From Nocardioides sp. URHA0032 (GTDB lineage Bacteria; Actinomycetota; Actinomycetes; Propionibacteriales; Nocardioidaceae): DNA of 64,000 nucleotides. The position numbers and the translations under genes are program-made. The stretch is taken from contig NZ_JIAV01000014.1 in NCBI RefSeq assembly GCF_000620645.1, positions 62,001-126,000 on the forward strand, written 5' to 3'. Of the stretch, positions 19,189 to 27,418 are shown piece after piece (positions within the stretch are counted from its first letter, which is position 1; the number at the start of each line of letters is the position of its first letter). The notes under the pieces were generated by a model. That model saw nothing but the letters and a program-made list of their open reading frames with translations. It was not told where the DNA came from and searched no databases.

Positions 19189-20144
19189 GCTGCAACCCCT
19201 CCCTGGGTGACACGCTCGACCGCGCGCAGCCGGACCGAGGCCGCGCGCGGGTTCTGTGAGATCTCCTCCGGGCTCGCCTTCTCGGCGCCCCGGGTGACCA
19301 GCCGGAGGGCCGGCTCGTGCCCCTCCGGCACGAACGGCAGGTCCTCCGGGACGTCGAGCCGCGTGGCCGCGGCGAACGCCTGCTTCACGAGCCGGTCCTC
19401 CAGCGAGTGGTAGGACTCGACCACCACTCGCCCGCCGACGCTGACCGCGTCGATGGCGGCCGGCAGGGCGCGGCGCAGGACCGCGAGCTCGTCGTTGACC
19501 TCCATGCGGAGGGCCTGGAAGGTCCGCTTCGCCGGGTGCCCCCCGGTACGCCGGGCCGGCGCCGGGATCTCGGCGTAGAGCAGCTCGACCAGCCGGGCCG
19601 ATGTCGTGAACGGCTCCTTCGCACGCTCCCGCACGACGGCGGCGGCGATCTTGCGCGCGAACCTCTCCTCGCCGTACTCCCGCAGCACCCGGGTCAGCTC
19701 GGCCGCGTCGTAGGTGTTGAGGACGTCGGCGGCGGTCGGGCCGTCGCCGCCCATCCGCATGTCGAGCGGCGCGTCCTCGGCGTAGGCGAACCCGCGCTCA
19801 CGCACGTCGAGCTGCATCGAGGAGACGCCGAGGTCGAAGAGCACGCCGTCCACGGTCGGCAGGCCGAGGTCGTCGAGCACCTCCCGCAGCTCGTCGTACA
19901 CCGCGAGCACGCCCGTGAACCGGTCGCCGAACGGCGCCAGCCGCTCGCCCGCCCGACGCAGCGCCTCGGGGTCGCGGTCGATGCCGACCACCCGGACCGC
20001 GTCGAGCCGCTCGAGCACCGCGGCGCTGTGTCCACCGAGGCCCAGCGTGCAGTCCACGAGCACGGCGCCCGGGCGGTCGAGCGCAGGCGCCAGCAGGGCG
20101 ACGACCCGGTCGAGGAGGACCGGGACGTGGGAGGGGCTGCTCAT
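19185..20144 (-). CDS. rsmH: 16S rRNA (cytosine1402-N4)-methyltransferase RsmH (MraW)
   Basis: S-adenosylmethionine-dependent methylation of C1402 in the ribosomal P site. 319 aa. [13 protein letters not shown] opens the protein. The SAM-binding segment is [15 protein letters not shown] (about 31-45) with [37 protein letters not shown] and the [13 protein letters not shown] segment are diagnostic. It is the first large gene after mraZ. Start ATG at 20144, 1 nt after the small upstream gene. Confidence 0.97.
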   Translation of the reverse strand: MSSPSHVPVLLDRVVALLAPALDRPGAVLVDCTLGLGGHSAAVLERLDAVRVVGIDRDPEALRRAGERLAPFGDRFTGVLAVYDELREVLDDLGLPTVDGVLFDLGVSSMQLDVRERGFAYAEDAPLDMRMGGDGPTAADVLNTYDAAELTRVLREYGEERFARKIAAAVVRERAKEPFTTSARLVELLYAEIPAPARRTGGHPAKRTFQALRMEVNDELAVLRRALPAAIDAVSVGGRVVVESYHSLEDRLVKQAFAAATRLDVPEDLPFVPEGHEPALRLVTRGAEKASPEEISQNPRAASVRLRAVERVTQGGVAA

Positions 20145-20145
20145 G

Positions 20146-20319
20146 TCAGGCCTGACGCGCCAGCAGTGCCAGCGGCAGGAAGCCCCCGGCTACCCCGAGT
20201 GAGGTCACGGCCGAGAAGGCCATCAGCGCCGCGGCGTCGCGAGCCTGGTGGCGGACCCGGCGTACCGGAGCCTCCTCCTCGACCCGGAGCGGCGTGACCG
20301 CCGCGTGCGCGATGCTCAT
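20146..20319 (-). CDS. Small (57 aa) membrane protein between mraZ and rsmH
   Basis: 57 aa, [18 protein letters not shown] at the start, an Arg/His-rich stretch (about 20-27), then one hydrophobic helix (about 31-54, [21 protein letters not shown]). The ATG at 20319 is preceded by GAGGCAGGG, and the stop sits one base before the rsmH ATG, so co-translation is likely. I do not recognise a family. Topology (short basic N terminus, one membrane span) suggests a small division or wall-associated membrane protein, but that is inference from position. Non-coding spacer is the alternative. Confidence 0.65.
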   Translation of the reverse strand: MSIAHAAVTPLRVEEEAPVRRVRHQARDAAALMAFSAVTSLGVAGGFLPLALLARQA

Positions 20320-20383
20320 TCGACCCTGCCTCGACCCTCGTGTGTCCCGGAAATCCGATGGCGATCCGCCTGACCAGGTCCCT

Positions 20384-20448
20384 GCCCGCTCCCTGGGGAA
20401 GGCCATCTGGAACCGGGGAAGTTGACCCAGATGGCAGCGGGAGCGGGC
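20384..20448 (-). ncRNA. mraW RNA motif-like structured leader
   Basis: On the minus strand the mraZ-rsmH gap (20320-20488) folds into a two-part stem. An outer 10-bp perfect stem (20439-20448 with 20384-20393) and an inner 8-bp perfect stem (20427-20434 with 20403-20410) are separated by unpaired 4 and 9 nt and closed by a 16-nt loop. CTTCCCC appears twice, in the terminal loop and in the 3' internal loop. A conserved 'mraW RNA' is known upstream of mraW in many actinobacteria. Position and architecture agree with it, and the exact consensus match is from memory. It would act in cis on rsmH and downstream genes; the mechanism is unknown. Confidence 0.7.
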
Positions 20449-20488
20449 TCGAGACCTCGTCCTGCGGATCGCTGTTGAGTTCGTGGTG

Positions 20489-20932
20489 CTAGTTCTGCTG
20501 GTGCTGCTGCGGGTTGGGCTGCTCGTCCAGCTCGGCGAACTTCGCCTGCGCACCGGAGGAGTAGTCCTGCCACCGGGCCGGGTCCCAGATCTCGATGCGG
20601 TCCATCACGCCGATCACGACCACGTCGCGGTCGAGCCCGGCGTACTCCCGCAGCGAGGCCTGGATGCCGATCCGGCCCTGCTTGTCGAGCGAGCCCTCGT
20701 CGGCGCCGGCGAACAGGATGCGCGCGTAGTCACGCGCTCCTCGCACCGTCAACGGCGTGGCCTGCGCCCGCCGGGCCTCCTCCATGAAGACGTCCGTGGG
20801 CCACACGACCAGGCAGTTCTCCTGACCTTGGGTCACCACGAGCCCCTCCGCGAGTCGGTCCCTGAACTTCGCCGGGAGGAACAGCCGGCCCTTGTCGTCG
20901 AGCTTCGGCGTGTACGTGCCCATGAAGAACAT
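20489..20932 (-). CDS. mraZ: Transcriptional regulator MraZ
   Basis: Ring-forming AbrB-like DNA-binding protein that represses the dcw operon in other bacteria. 147 aa with two tandem SpoVT/AbrB-like half domains. The first has TPKLDDKGRLFLPAKFRD (about 8-25) and the second SLDKQGRIGIQASLREYAGL (about 80-99), so both DxxGR signatures are intact. The C-terminal tail is Gln-rich. Start ATG at 20932 has GGAGGTG six bases upstream; an internal ATG at 20923 is less well placed. It is the first gene of the cluster. Confidence 0.96.
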   Translation of the reverse strand: MFFMGTYTPKLDDKGRLFLPAKFRDRLAEGLVVTQGQENCLVVWPTDVFMEEARRAQATPLTVRGARDYARILFAGADEGSLDKQGRIGIQASLREYAGLDRDVVVIGVMDRIEIWDPARWQDYSSGAQAKFAELDEQPNPQQHQQN

Positions 20933-20953
20933 CGGGCACCTCCACTCCTGACC

Positions 20954-20999
20954 CTTCCTCCACTGCGCTCCACTTTACGCCACTTTCCCCCACCGTCAA
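20954..20999 (-). promoter_or_regulatory. mraZ promoter overlapped by four 10-bp MraZ-box repeats
   Basis: On the minus strand GTGG recurs exactly every 10 bases, beginning at 20993, 20983, 20973 and 20963 (GTGGGGGAAA, GTGGCGTAAA, GTGGAGCGCA, GTGGAGGAAG). MraZ boxes elsewhere are GTGG/TGGG-type repeats with about one repeat per helical turn. A candidate promoter lies in the same place: TTGACG (20999-20994), 16-nt spacer, TAAAGT (20977-20972). This layout would let MraZ repress its own promoter. Repeat positions are seen; binding and promoter use are inferred. Confidence 0.78.
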
Positions 21000-21328
21000 C
21001 CATCTTCCGCGCGTTTCGCCGCTGTTTCCGCCCGGTTCTCCACGTCGGTCGCACCGGGAGCCGGCAACGGGAGGAGTCCCGTTCCTGCAGGTCAGCGCGT
21101 GCGAAGCCAGACGACCCACGGAGAGTGGGGCGTGGTGGAGGGCTCGGCGCAGGGCGCGTGGGGCGGAGTGGAGGGAGGGGTGGAACCCCCGCACTCCCCC
21201 ACTGCAACCAATTCGTGACCCGGGGAGTCGAACGCATCGGTGCTCGGTCCACGTAGGTTTCTCCGGCACGACTACGGTGAGACCAGCAAGTGGCGTGGGT
21301 CACGCGGGGGATCGGGGAAGGGACACCA
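21000..21328. other. Divergent intergenic region between mraZ and moxR
   Basis: No gene is seen here. It must contain the moxR promoter, which I cannot place. The stretch 21119-21186 is strongly G-rich on the plus strand and has two further pairs of 10-bp-spaced GTGGRG units (21125/21135 and 21158/21168), similar to those in front of mraZ but facing moxR. Confidence 0.6.
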
Positions 21329-22306
21329 GTGGGAACAGAGTCAGATGGGGCGACGGGCGGAGCGGACCTGCAGACCCTGGCCCGCGTGGTCGGCCGGGTG
21401 CGGTCGAACATCGAGCGCGTCATCGAGGGCAAGCCCGACGTCGTCAACGCCGCGCTCGTGGTGCTGCTCGCCGAGGGCCACCTGCTCATCGAGGACGTGC
21501 CGGGAGTCGGCAAGACGATGCTGAGCAAGTCCCTGGCGCGGAGCATCGACTGCTCGGTGCGGCGCATCCAGTTCACCCCGGACCTGCTGCCCTCCGACGT
21601 GACCGGCGTCTCGGTGTTCAACCAGAACACCCGGGAGTTCGAGTTCCGCCCCGGCGGCGTCTTCGCGAACATCGTGGTCGGCGACGAGATCAACCGCGCG
21701 TCGCCCAAGACCCAGTCCGCCCTCCTGGAATGCATGGAGGAGCGGCAGGTCACCGTCGACAACACGACGTACCAGCTCGAGCAGCCGTTCATGGTGATCG
21801 CGACCCAGAACCCGATCGAGATGGAGGGCACCTACGCCCTCCCCGAGGCGCAGCGGGACCGCTTCATGGCGCGCGTGTCGATCGGCTACCCGGTCGAGGC
21901 CGCCGAGATCGCGATGCTCACCTCGCACACCGGCCAGAACCCGCTCGACGACCTCGAGCCGGTGACCGACGCCGCCGAGGTGCGCAAGCTCGTGGGCATC
22001 GTCGGCCAGGTGCACGTGTCCGAGGCCGTGCAGCGGTACGCCGTGGCGATCACCTCCGCCACCCGTCGCTCCGACGAGCTCACCCTCGGTGCGTCGCCGC
22101 GCGCGTCGCTGCACCTGGTCCGCGCCTCCAAGGCCGTCGCCGCGATGGACGGCCGGGACTACGTGCTCCCCGACGACGTGCTCCGCCTCGCCCGACCGGT
22201 GCTGTCGCACCGGCTGCTCCCGAGCGTCGAGGCCGCGATGAGCGGCCGCTCGACCGCCGCCATCCTCGAGGCGGTGCTCACCGGCGTACCGGTCCCTCAG
22301 CCGTGA
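21329..22306 (+). CDS. MoxR-family AAA+ ATPase
   Basis: AAA+ chaperone-like ATPase, usually acting with DUF58/VWA partners to mature or activate proteins. 325 aa from the GTG at 21329, which has GAAGGGA just upstream; an earlier GTG at 21290 lacks a ribosome site. Walker A GVGKT is at 59-63, Walker B is VVGDEINRA, sensor 1 is IATQNPIEMEGTYALPEAQRDRF, and the C-terminal lid contains LGASPRASLHL. It begins a three-gene operon with a DUF58 protein and a transglutaminase. Confidence 0.95.
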   Translation: MGTESDGATGGADLQTLARVVGRVRSNIERVIEGKPDVVNAALVVLLAEGHLLIEDVPGVGKTMLSKSLARSIDCSVRRIQFTPDLLPSDVTGVSVFNQNTREFEFRPGGVFANIVVGDEINRASPKTQSALLECMEERQVTVDNTTYQLEQPFMVIATQNPIEMEGTYALPEAQRDRFMARVSIGYPVEAAEIAMLTSHTGQNPLDDLEPVTDAAEVRKLVGIVGQVHVSEAVQRYAVAITSATRRSDELTLGASPRASLHLVRASKAVAAMDGRDYVLPDDVLRLARPVLSHRLLPSVEAAMSGRSTAAILEAVLTGVPVPQP

Positions 22307-22313
22307 GCACGTC

Positions 22314-23588
22314 ATGAAAGAGGCACTGGCCGGCCTGACCGTCCGCGGACGGGCGTTCCTGGCCGCCGGGGTGACGGCGCTGGTCTGCGCCATCGTGCTC
22401 GACCAGTCCGCGCTGACCCGGGTCGGGATCCTCGTCGTCGCGCTGCCACTGATCACCGCGTGGGTCGTCGGCCGCAACCGGTACCGCCTCGCGCTGGTCC
22501 GCACCGTGACCCCGCAGCTGGTCGCCGCCGGCCAGCCCGCCCGGGTGACGCTCAGCGTCACCAACGAGGGGCGTACGCCGAACGGCGTGCTGCTGCTCGA
22601 GGACCAGGTGCCCTACGTGCTCGGCACCCGACCGCGCTTCATCGTCGAGGGCATCGGCATGGGCTGGAAGCAGACGGTGACCTACCAGGTCCGGTCCGAC
22701 ATCCGCGGCCACTTCGAGATCGGCCCGATGTCGGTGCGGGTGACCGACCCGTTCGGCCTCGTCGAGCTCGGTCGCGCGTTCCGCACCACGGTGCCGCTCA
22801 CGGTCACCCCGCGCACCGTCGTCCTGCCCCAGATCCCGCTCGGGGGCGCCTGGACCGGCTCCGGCGACAACCGGCCGCGCGCGTTCGCGACCGGCTCGGC
22901 GGAGGACGTCACCGTGCGCGAGTACCGCCGCGGCGACGACCTGCGCCGCGTGCACTGGCGCAGCTCGGCCAAGGTCGGCGAGCTGATGGTGCGCCGCGAG
23001 GAGCAGCCGTGGCAGTCCCGGGCGACGCTGTTCCTCGACAACCGCTCCAGCGCCCACCGCGGCCACGGCATCGCGTCCTCGCTCGAGGCGGCCGTGTCCG
23101 CCGCGGCGTCGATCGCGGTCCACCTGACCCACCGCGGCTTCGCCGTACGCCTGGTGACGGCGACGGGCGAGGACCCCAGCAGCGCCTGGCACGTCCGGAA
23201 CGCCGACCTCAACACCGGTCCGCTGCTCGAGGCGCTCGCGGTGGTGCAGGCGGTCCCGCAGCTGCGGCTCGACACCTCCTGGCTGACGGAGGGCTCGCAC
23301 GGCGGCCTCACGGTCTCGGTGTTCGGCAAGGTCGACGCCTCCGACCTCCCGGCGATGCGCCGGATGCAGCACCAGGCCGGTTCCGCGCTGGCGGTCGCGG
23401 TCGACGTGGACGCGTGGGCCGGCGCGCCCCCGAGCCCGGGGGCGACCAGGGCGCTCGCCCAGCAGGGCTGGCGTTCGGTCGTGCTCGGGCCCCGCGACCG
23501 TCTCGACGCCGTCTGGCAGGAGCTCGGCCGCAGCAGCGCCCACTCCTCCCGCGGGGCCGCCCACCCACGCGAGGGGGTCGTCGGATGA
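22314..23588 (+). CDS. DUF58-domain membrane protein
   Basis: 424 aa. Two membrane helices lie at the N terminus (about 11-30 and 33-52), followed by a beta-rich region and the DUF58 motif YRRGDDLRRVHWRSSAKVG (about 205-223), a VWA-like fold. It starts 7 nt after moxR and overlaps the next gene (ATGA). MoxR-DUF58-transglutaminase operons are common in actinobacteria, but a defined cellular role is lacking. DUF58 proteins are thought to be the MoxR partner. Confidence 0.92.
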   Translation: MKEALAGLTVRGRAFLAAGVTALVCAIVLDQSALTRVGILVVALPLITAWVVGRNRYRLALVRTVTPQLVAAGQPARVTLSVTNEGRTPNGVLLLEDQVPYVLGTRPRFIVEGIGMGWKQTVTYQVRSDIRGHFEIGPMSVRVTDPFGLVELGRAFRTTVPLTVTPRTVVLPQIPLGGAWTGSGDNRPRAFATGSAEDVTVREYRRGDDLRRVHWRSSAKVGELMVRREEQPWQSRATLFLDNRSSAHRGHGIASSLEAAVSAAASIAVHLTHRGFAVRLVTATGEDPSSAWHVRNADLNTGPLLEALAVVQAVPQLRLDTSWLTEGSHGGLTVSVFGKVDASDLPAMRRMQHQAGSALAVAVDVDAWAGAPPSPGATRALAQQGWRSVVLGPRDRLDAVWQELGRSSAHSSRGAAHPREGVVG

Positions 23589-25975
23589 GCAGGAACCGCG
23601 GCAGCCTGGCCGCGTCGGTCACGCTCCCGGCCGTCGCCGCCGGCACCACCTGGATCGCGATGTACGCCTGGCGGGACTTCGCCGCCACCCCGGGTGGCTT
23701 CCTCAATCCCCTGTTCCTGCTGGCGATCGTCGTCGCGGGCACGGGCACCGCGCTGCGCCGGTGGCGGACGCCGGCGTCGCTCGTCGTCACGGTCCAGGTC
23801 CTGGCGTCCGGCCTGGTGGCGATGCTGCTCATCACCGGGTCGCCGCTGCCGGTCGGCGGGGGGTGGACCGAGCTCCACCGCGCGATCTCGGAGGCGCTCG
23901 ACACCTCGCGCCAGTTCGCGGCACCGGTGCCCGACACCGCCCCGCCGATCGACCCGCTGCTGATCCTGTGCGGGCTGCTCTGCCTGCTGCTCGTCGACCT
24001 CCTGGCCTGCACGCTGCGCCGGGTCCCGCTGGCGGGCCTGCCGCTGCTGACGATCTACAGCATCCCGGTCAGCATGGTCGGCCACGGCATCAGCTGGTGG
24101 GTGTTCGTCGCGACCGCGGCCGGCTTCCTCGTCATGCTGTTCCTCCAGGAGGGCGACCGCGTGGCCCGCTGGGGACGGCCGATCGGCATCGACCGCGAGA
24201 CCGGCGACCCGATCTCCTTCGGCGCCGGCGCCCACGTCGTCCGCAGCACCGCCGGCGCGATCGGCGGCGTGGCCACCGCGCTCGCGGTCTTCCTGCCCGC
24301 ACTGGTGCCGACCGCCGGCGTGCACCTCCTGGACTTCGGACCGGGGCACGGCGGCGGCAACGACATCCGGATCGACAACCCGACCGCGGACCTGGTGCGC
24401 GACCTCAAGCGCGGCGACGACACTCCCCTGGTGCAGATCACCACGACCGATCCGGACCCGTCGTATCTCCGCATCCTCGCGCTCACCCGCTTCAGCGACA
24501 CCGAGTGGAGCCCGGGGAACCGGGACGTGCCGGCGGACCAGGGCGCGGACGGCGCGGTGCCCCCGCCCGAGGGGGTGTCCGCGTCGGTCGGACGCCAGGA
24601 GACGCCGTACGACGTCACGATCCTCCCGGCGTTCAACTCCCGCTGGCTGCCCACGCAGGCGCCGATCAGCAGGATCCAGGCCGCCGGCGACTGGCGCTAC
24701 GACAGCAAGACCATGGACTTCCTCGCCGTACCGGACGACCTGTCGACCTCCGGCATGCACTACACGATGAGCGCGCTGGACCTGAGGCTCACCTCCCAGC
24801 GGCTCGAGGACGCGGGCAGCGCGGTCGGCCGGGTCAGCGAGGCGTTCACCGACGTCCCCGCCGACGTCCCGCCGATCGTGCGCGAGCTCGCCGTCGAGGT
24901 GACGCAGGACGCCACCACCCGGTTCGAGAAGGCGGTCGCGCTGCAGGACTGGTTCCGCTCGGGCGGGGGCTTCACCTACTCCCTCGCCAACGCGGACGGC
25001 AGCGGGTACGACGCGCTGGTCAGCTTCCTCAGCGACGGTCCCGGCGGGCGCACCGGCTACTGCGAGCAGTTCGCCTCCGCGATGGCGGTGATGGCGCGAC
25101 TGCTCGGCATCCCGGCCCGGGTCGCGATCGGCTTCCTCCATCCCGACCCGGCCGGCCCGGACACCTGGATCTACAGCTCCGACGACATGCACGCCTGGCC
25201 GGAGCTCTTCTTCGAGGGCGCCGGCTGGGTGCGGTTCGAGCCCACCCCCGCAGGGCGCGCCGAGACGGTGCCGACCTACACCCGGATCGCGACCGGGCCG
25301 GGCGAGGGCGTGACCGACCCGGCCGGTCCGACCGGTGGCCAGAGCGCGATCCAGCCCACCAACAACCGCCCGAGCCTGGACGAGCAGTCCGCGGCCGGTG
25401 CCGGCCCGAACGACCACGGCGGCAACGGGCCGTGGCTCCCGCTCGGCGGCGCGCTGGTCGCGGCGCTGGTCGTCGGCGGGCTGCTGCTCCTCCCCCGGGC
25501 CGTCCGGGGGCGGCGCCGCGAGCGACGGCTGACGGCCGGCGCGCCGGAGGAGGCGTGGGTCGAGCTCCGCGACACCGCGGTCGACCTCGGCGTCCCGTGG
25601 CCGGCCGGCCGGTCACCACGCGCGACCAGGAACCTGCTGGTCGACCACCTCGGCGCCCCGCTCGGTCCCCACACCCCGGACCGACCGGCGCACGGCCCGG
25701 TCGAGGCGCCCGCGGCGGTGGCGGCCCTGGACCGGCTGGTGCACGACCTCGAGCGGCTCCGCTACGCCCGCCCCGGCTGGGCACCCGACCCGGTGCGGGT
25801 GCGTGCCGACGCCCAGACCCTGCTCGACTCGCTCGCCGGGGGCGCGATGCGGTCCGCGCGGCGCCGCGCGACCTGGTGGCCGCGGTCGGTGCTGGCCTTC
25901 GCCTCCCGCCCGACCGGCCCCGCACCCACCACCGTCGAGGCGCGGTACGGCGGGGTCGTCGACCACGTCAACTGA
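23585..25975 (+). CDS. TgpA-type membrane transglutaminase
   Basis: 796 aa. An N-terminal membrane domain of about six helices (1-260) is followed by an extracytoplasmic transglutaminase-like domain. The Cys (residue 493, in TGYCEQFASAMA) and His (residue 536, in DMHAWPELFF) of the triad are present. The third position is FEPTP, a Glu-containing variant of the usual Asp. Another membrane helix (about 615-640) precedes a cytoplasmic C-terminal DUF4129-like domain. The substrate is unknown; the family is thought to act on surface proteins or peptides. The ATG overlaps the DUF58 stop. Confidence 0.92.
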   Translation: MSRNRGSLAASVTLPAVAAGTTWIAMYAWRDFAATPGGFLNPLFLLAIVVAGTGTALRRWRTPASLVVTVQVLASGLVAMLLITGSPLPVGGGWTELHRAISEALDTSRQFAAPVPDTAPPIDPLLILCGLLCLLLVDLLACTLRRVPLAGLPLLTIYSIPVSMVGHGISWWVFVATAAGFLVMLFLQEGDRVARWGRPIGIDRETGDPISFGAGAHVVRSTAGAIGGVATALAVFLPALVPTAGVHLLDFGPGHGGGNDIRIDNPTADLVRDLKRGDDTPLVQITTTDPDPSYLRILALTRFSDTEWSPGNRDVPADQGADGAVPPPEGVSASVGRQETPYDVTILPAFNSRWLPTQAPISRIQAAGDWRYDSKTMDFLAVPDDLSTSGMHYTMSALDLRLTSQRLEDAGSAVGRVSEAFTDVPADVPPIVRELAVEVTQDATTRFEKAVALQDWFRSGGGFTYSLANADGSGYDALVSFLSDGPGGRTGYCEQFASAMAVMARLLGIPARVAIGFLHPDPAGPDTWIYSSDDMHAWPELFFEGAGWVRFEPTPAGRAETVPTYTRIATGPGEGVTDPAGPTGGQSAIQPTNNRPSLDEQSAAGAGPNDHGGNGPWLPLGGALVAALVVGGLLLLPRAVRGRRRERRLTAGAPEEAWVELRDTAVDLGVPWPAGRSPRATRNLLVDHLGAPLGPHTPDRPAHGPVEAPAAVAALDRLVHDLERLRYARPGWAPDPVRVRADAQTLLDSLAGGAMRSARRRATWWPRSVLAFASRPTGPAPTTVEARYGGVVDHVN

Positions 25976-26002
25976 GGGTCAGCTGGTCAGCGCGTCTGGA
26001 TC

Positions 26003-26055
26003 GGTCTCGATACGCCGGATCCGAGCTCGTTCCTCGCTCGGACGGCTCCTCGACC
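26003..26055. repeat. Degenerate dispersed palindromic element
   Basis: Begins GGTCTCGATACGCC and ends CTCCTCGACC, with an inner perfect 7-bp inverted repeat TCCGAGC/GCTCGGA (26020-26026 and 26036-26042). GGTCTCGATACG...CTCGACC palindromes are, as I recall, widely scattered between genes in Nocardioides and relatives. It lies between convergent genes. I cannot see another copy in this window. Confidence 0.5.
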
Positions 26056-26072
26056 TTTGCGTCTGTCTTTCA

Positions 26073-26090
26073 CCCCGAGCAAGCTCGGGG
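26073..26090. terminator. Hairpin between convergent tgpA-like and DUF3040 genes
   Basis: Perfect 8-bp arms CCCCGAGC/GCTCGGGG separated by AA. It starts just after the DUF3040 stop (26099) on the minus strand and about 100 nt after the transglutaminase stop on the plus strand. There is no long T tract, so it is a plausible but not classic bidirectional terminator. Confidence 0.55.
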
Positions 26091-26098
26091 CGAGGACG

Positions 26099-26545
26099 CT
26101 AGAACCCGCCGTCCTCGCGGCGGCGACGCCACCGCTCCTCGACCCGCTCCATGAAGGAGTGGCCGGAGTGGCTGCGGCGCAGCCGCCTGGCCTTGCCGGT
26201 CTTGCCGGTCTTGCCGCCCTCGATGACGGTGAACCCGTGGCTGGGGTGGGCGGACCGCGGGTCGTGGCCGTGGCCCTGCTGGCCGCGCATCGCGGTGAGC
26301 GCCACGGTGGCCGAGACGAGCATGATCACGAACCCGACGATGCCGACGGGGGTGATCTGGGCGACCGCACCGGTCATCAGCACGACCACGCCGACCACGA
26401 AGCCGACACCCGCGACGATCGCGCGGCGACGGGCGGAGCGACGGAACGCGGTGCCGCGCAGCGTCGAGGCGAGCTTGGGGTCCTCCTCGACGAGGGCACG
26501 TTCCATCTGCTCGAGCAGTCGGAGCTCCTCTTCCGAGAGTGGCAC
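26099..26545 (-). CDS. DUF3040-domain membrane protein
   Basis: 148 aa. The N terminus MPLSEEELRLLEQMERAL is the DUF3040 signature. Two membrane helices follow (about 42-62 and 64-85), then a basic C-terminal tail (GKTGKTGKARRLRRSHSGHSFMER...RRRR). It is an actinobacterial membrane protein of unknown function, often near the dcw cluster. The start is GTG at 26545 with GGGGAGG four bases upstream. Confidence 0.92.
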   Translation of the reverse strand: MPLSEEELRLLEQMERALVEEDPKLASTLRGTAFRRSARRRAIVAGVGFVVGVVVLMTGAVAQITPVGIVGFVIMLVSATVALTAMRGQQGHGHDPRSAHPSHGFTVIEGGKTGKTGKARRLRRSHSGHSFMERVEERWRRRREDGGF

Positions 26546-26680
26546 TGTGCCTCCCCTGCCATGTCAGCGCCGGTCCGGGTCCGGTTGTGGCAAGTCTAGG
26601 CAGCGGCCGGGCAACTCGGTAGGCGGGATCGTAAATTCGTGATTCAACCGTTCCCGTTCTCACGGACCCGAAACGAGGGC

Positions 26681-27400
26681 TCAGCGCGCAAGCACGTGCA
26701 GCTGCGTCGCCAGCGGCCGGAACTCCGTCCGTTCTGCGACCGCCCGCTCCAGCTCCACGAGGGCGGCCGTCGCCCCTGGCTCCAGGTCGAGCAGTGACCC
26801 CGGCACCAGGTCGGCGAACACGCGTACGCCGTGCACGGTCCCGATCTCGAAGCCGGCACCGACCAGCAGGGCGCGGACCTCCTCCTCGGTGAAGCGGTGC
26901 CCGGCGCGGCCGCTTCCGGCGGCGGGATCGTCGAGCATCGCGAGCGCCTGGGCGAAGTGGCCGGCCATCGCGCGCGCCACGACCGAGGCGTACCGCTGGG
27001 CGACCAGCAGGCTCAACGTGCCGCCCGGCCGCAGCACCTGGCGCAGCGTCGTCAGTGCGGCAGCCGGGTCGTCGACCACCTCGAGCACCCCGTGGCAGAG
27101 CACCACGTCGGCGCTCGCGGGGCCGCTGACGTCGAGCAGCGTGGACAGGTCACCCTGCTCGCCGGTGACGGCCACACCGAGCTCACGCGCCCGGCGGTCG
27201 AGGGCGGCGAGTGCGTCCGGGCTCGGGTCGACCACGGTGACCCGGTGGCCGAGCTCGGCGACCCGGACCGCGAACCCGCCCGTGCCCCCGCCGATGTCGA
27301 GCACGTCGCCGGCACCGGCCAGCACCTGCTCGAGCGCCGTCCAGACCAGCGAGGTCCGGGCGGAGCTGCGGCGCTCGCTGGGCTTGACGCTGTCGGGCAT
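26681..27400 (-). CDS. Class I SAM-dependent methyltransferase
   Basis: 239 aa. Motif I is VLDIGGGTGGFAVRVAELG (about 33-51), with VTVVDPSPDAL as the adenine-binding acidic strand, ADVVLCHGVLEVVDD as motif II and LRPGGTLSLL as motif III. The overall pattern resembles SmtA/CmoM-like small-molecule or tRNA methyltransferases. Substrate unknown. It follows the HEPN gene by 18 nt and is likely co-transcribed with it. Confidence 0.88.
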   Translation of the reverse strand: MPDSVKPSERRSSARTSLVWTALEQVLAGAGDVLDIGGGTGGFAVRVAELGHRVTVVDPSPDALAALDRRARELGVAVTGEQGDLSTLLDVSGPASADVVLCHGVLEVVDDPAAALTTLRQVLRPGGTLSLLVAQRYASVVARAMAGHFAQALAMLDDPAAGSGRAGHRFTEEEVRALLVGAGFEIGTVHGVRVFADLVPGSLLDLEPGATAALVELERAVAERTEFRPLATQLHVLAR

Positions 27401-27418
27401 GGCCCCACCCTAGAGGGC

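Noticed and set aside
20939..20945. A fifth GTGGAG next to the mraZ ribosome site
   Set aside because: It is 18 nt from the fourth repeat, out of the 10-bp register, and overlaps the GGAGGTG ribosome site.
26546..26680. Possible place for dinB, which I expect near the HEPN and methyltransferase genes in some actinobacteria
   Set aside because: The 135-nt gap holds no coding sequence or polymerase remnant.
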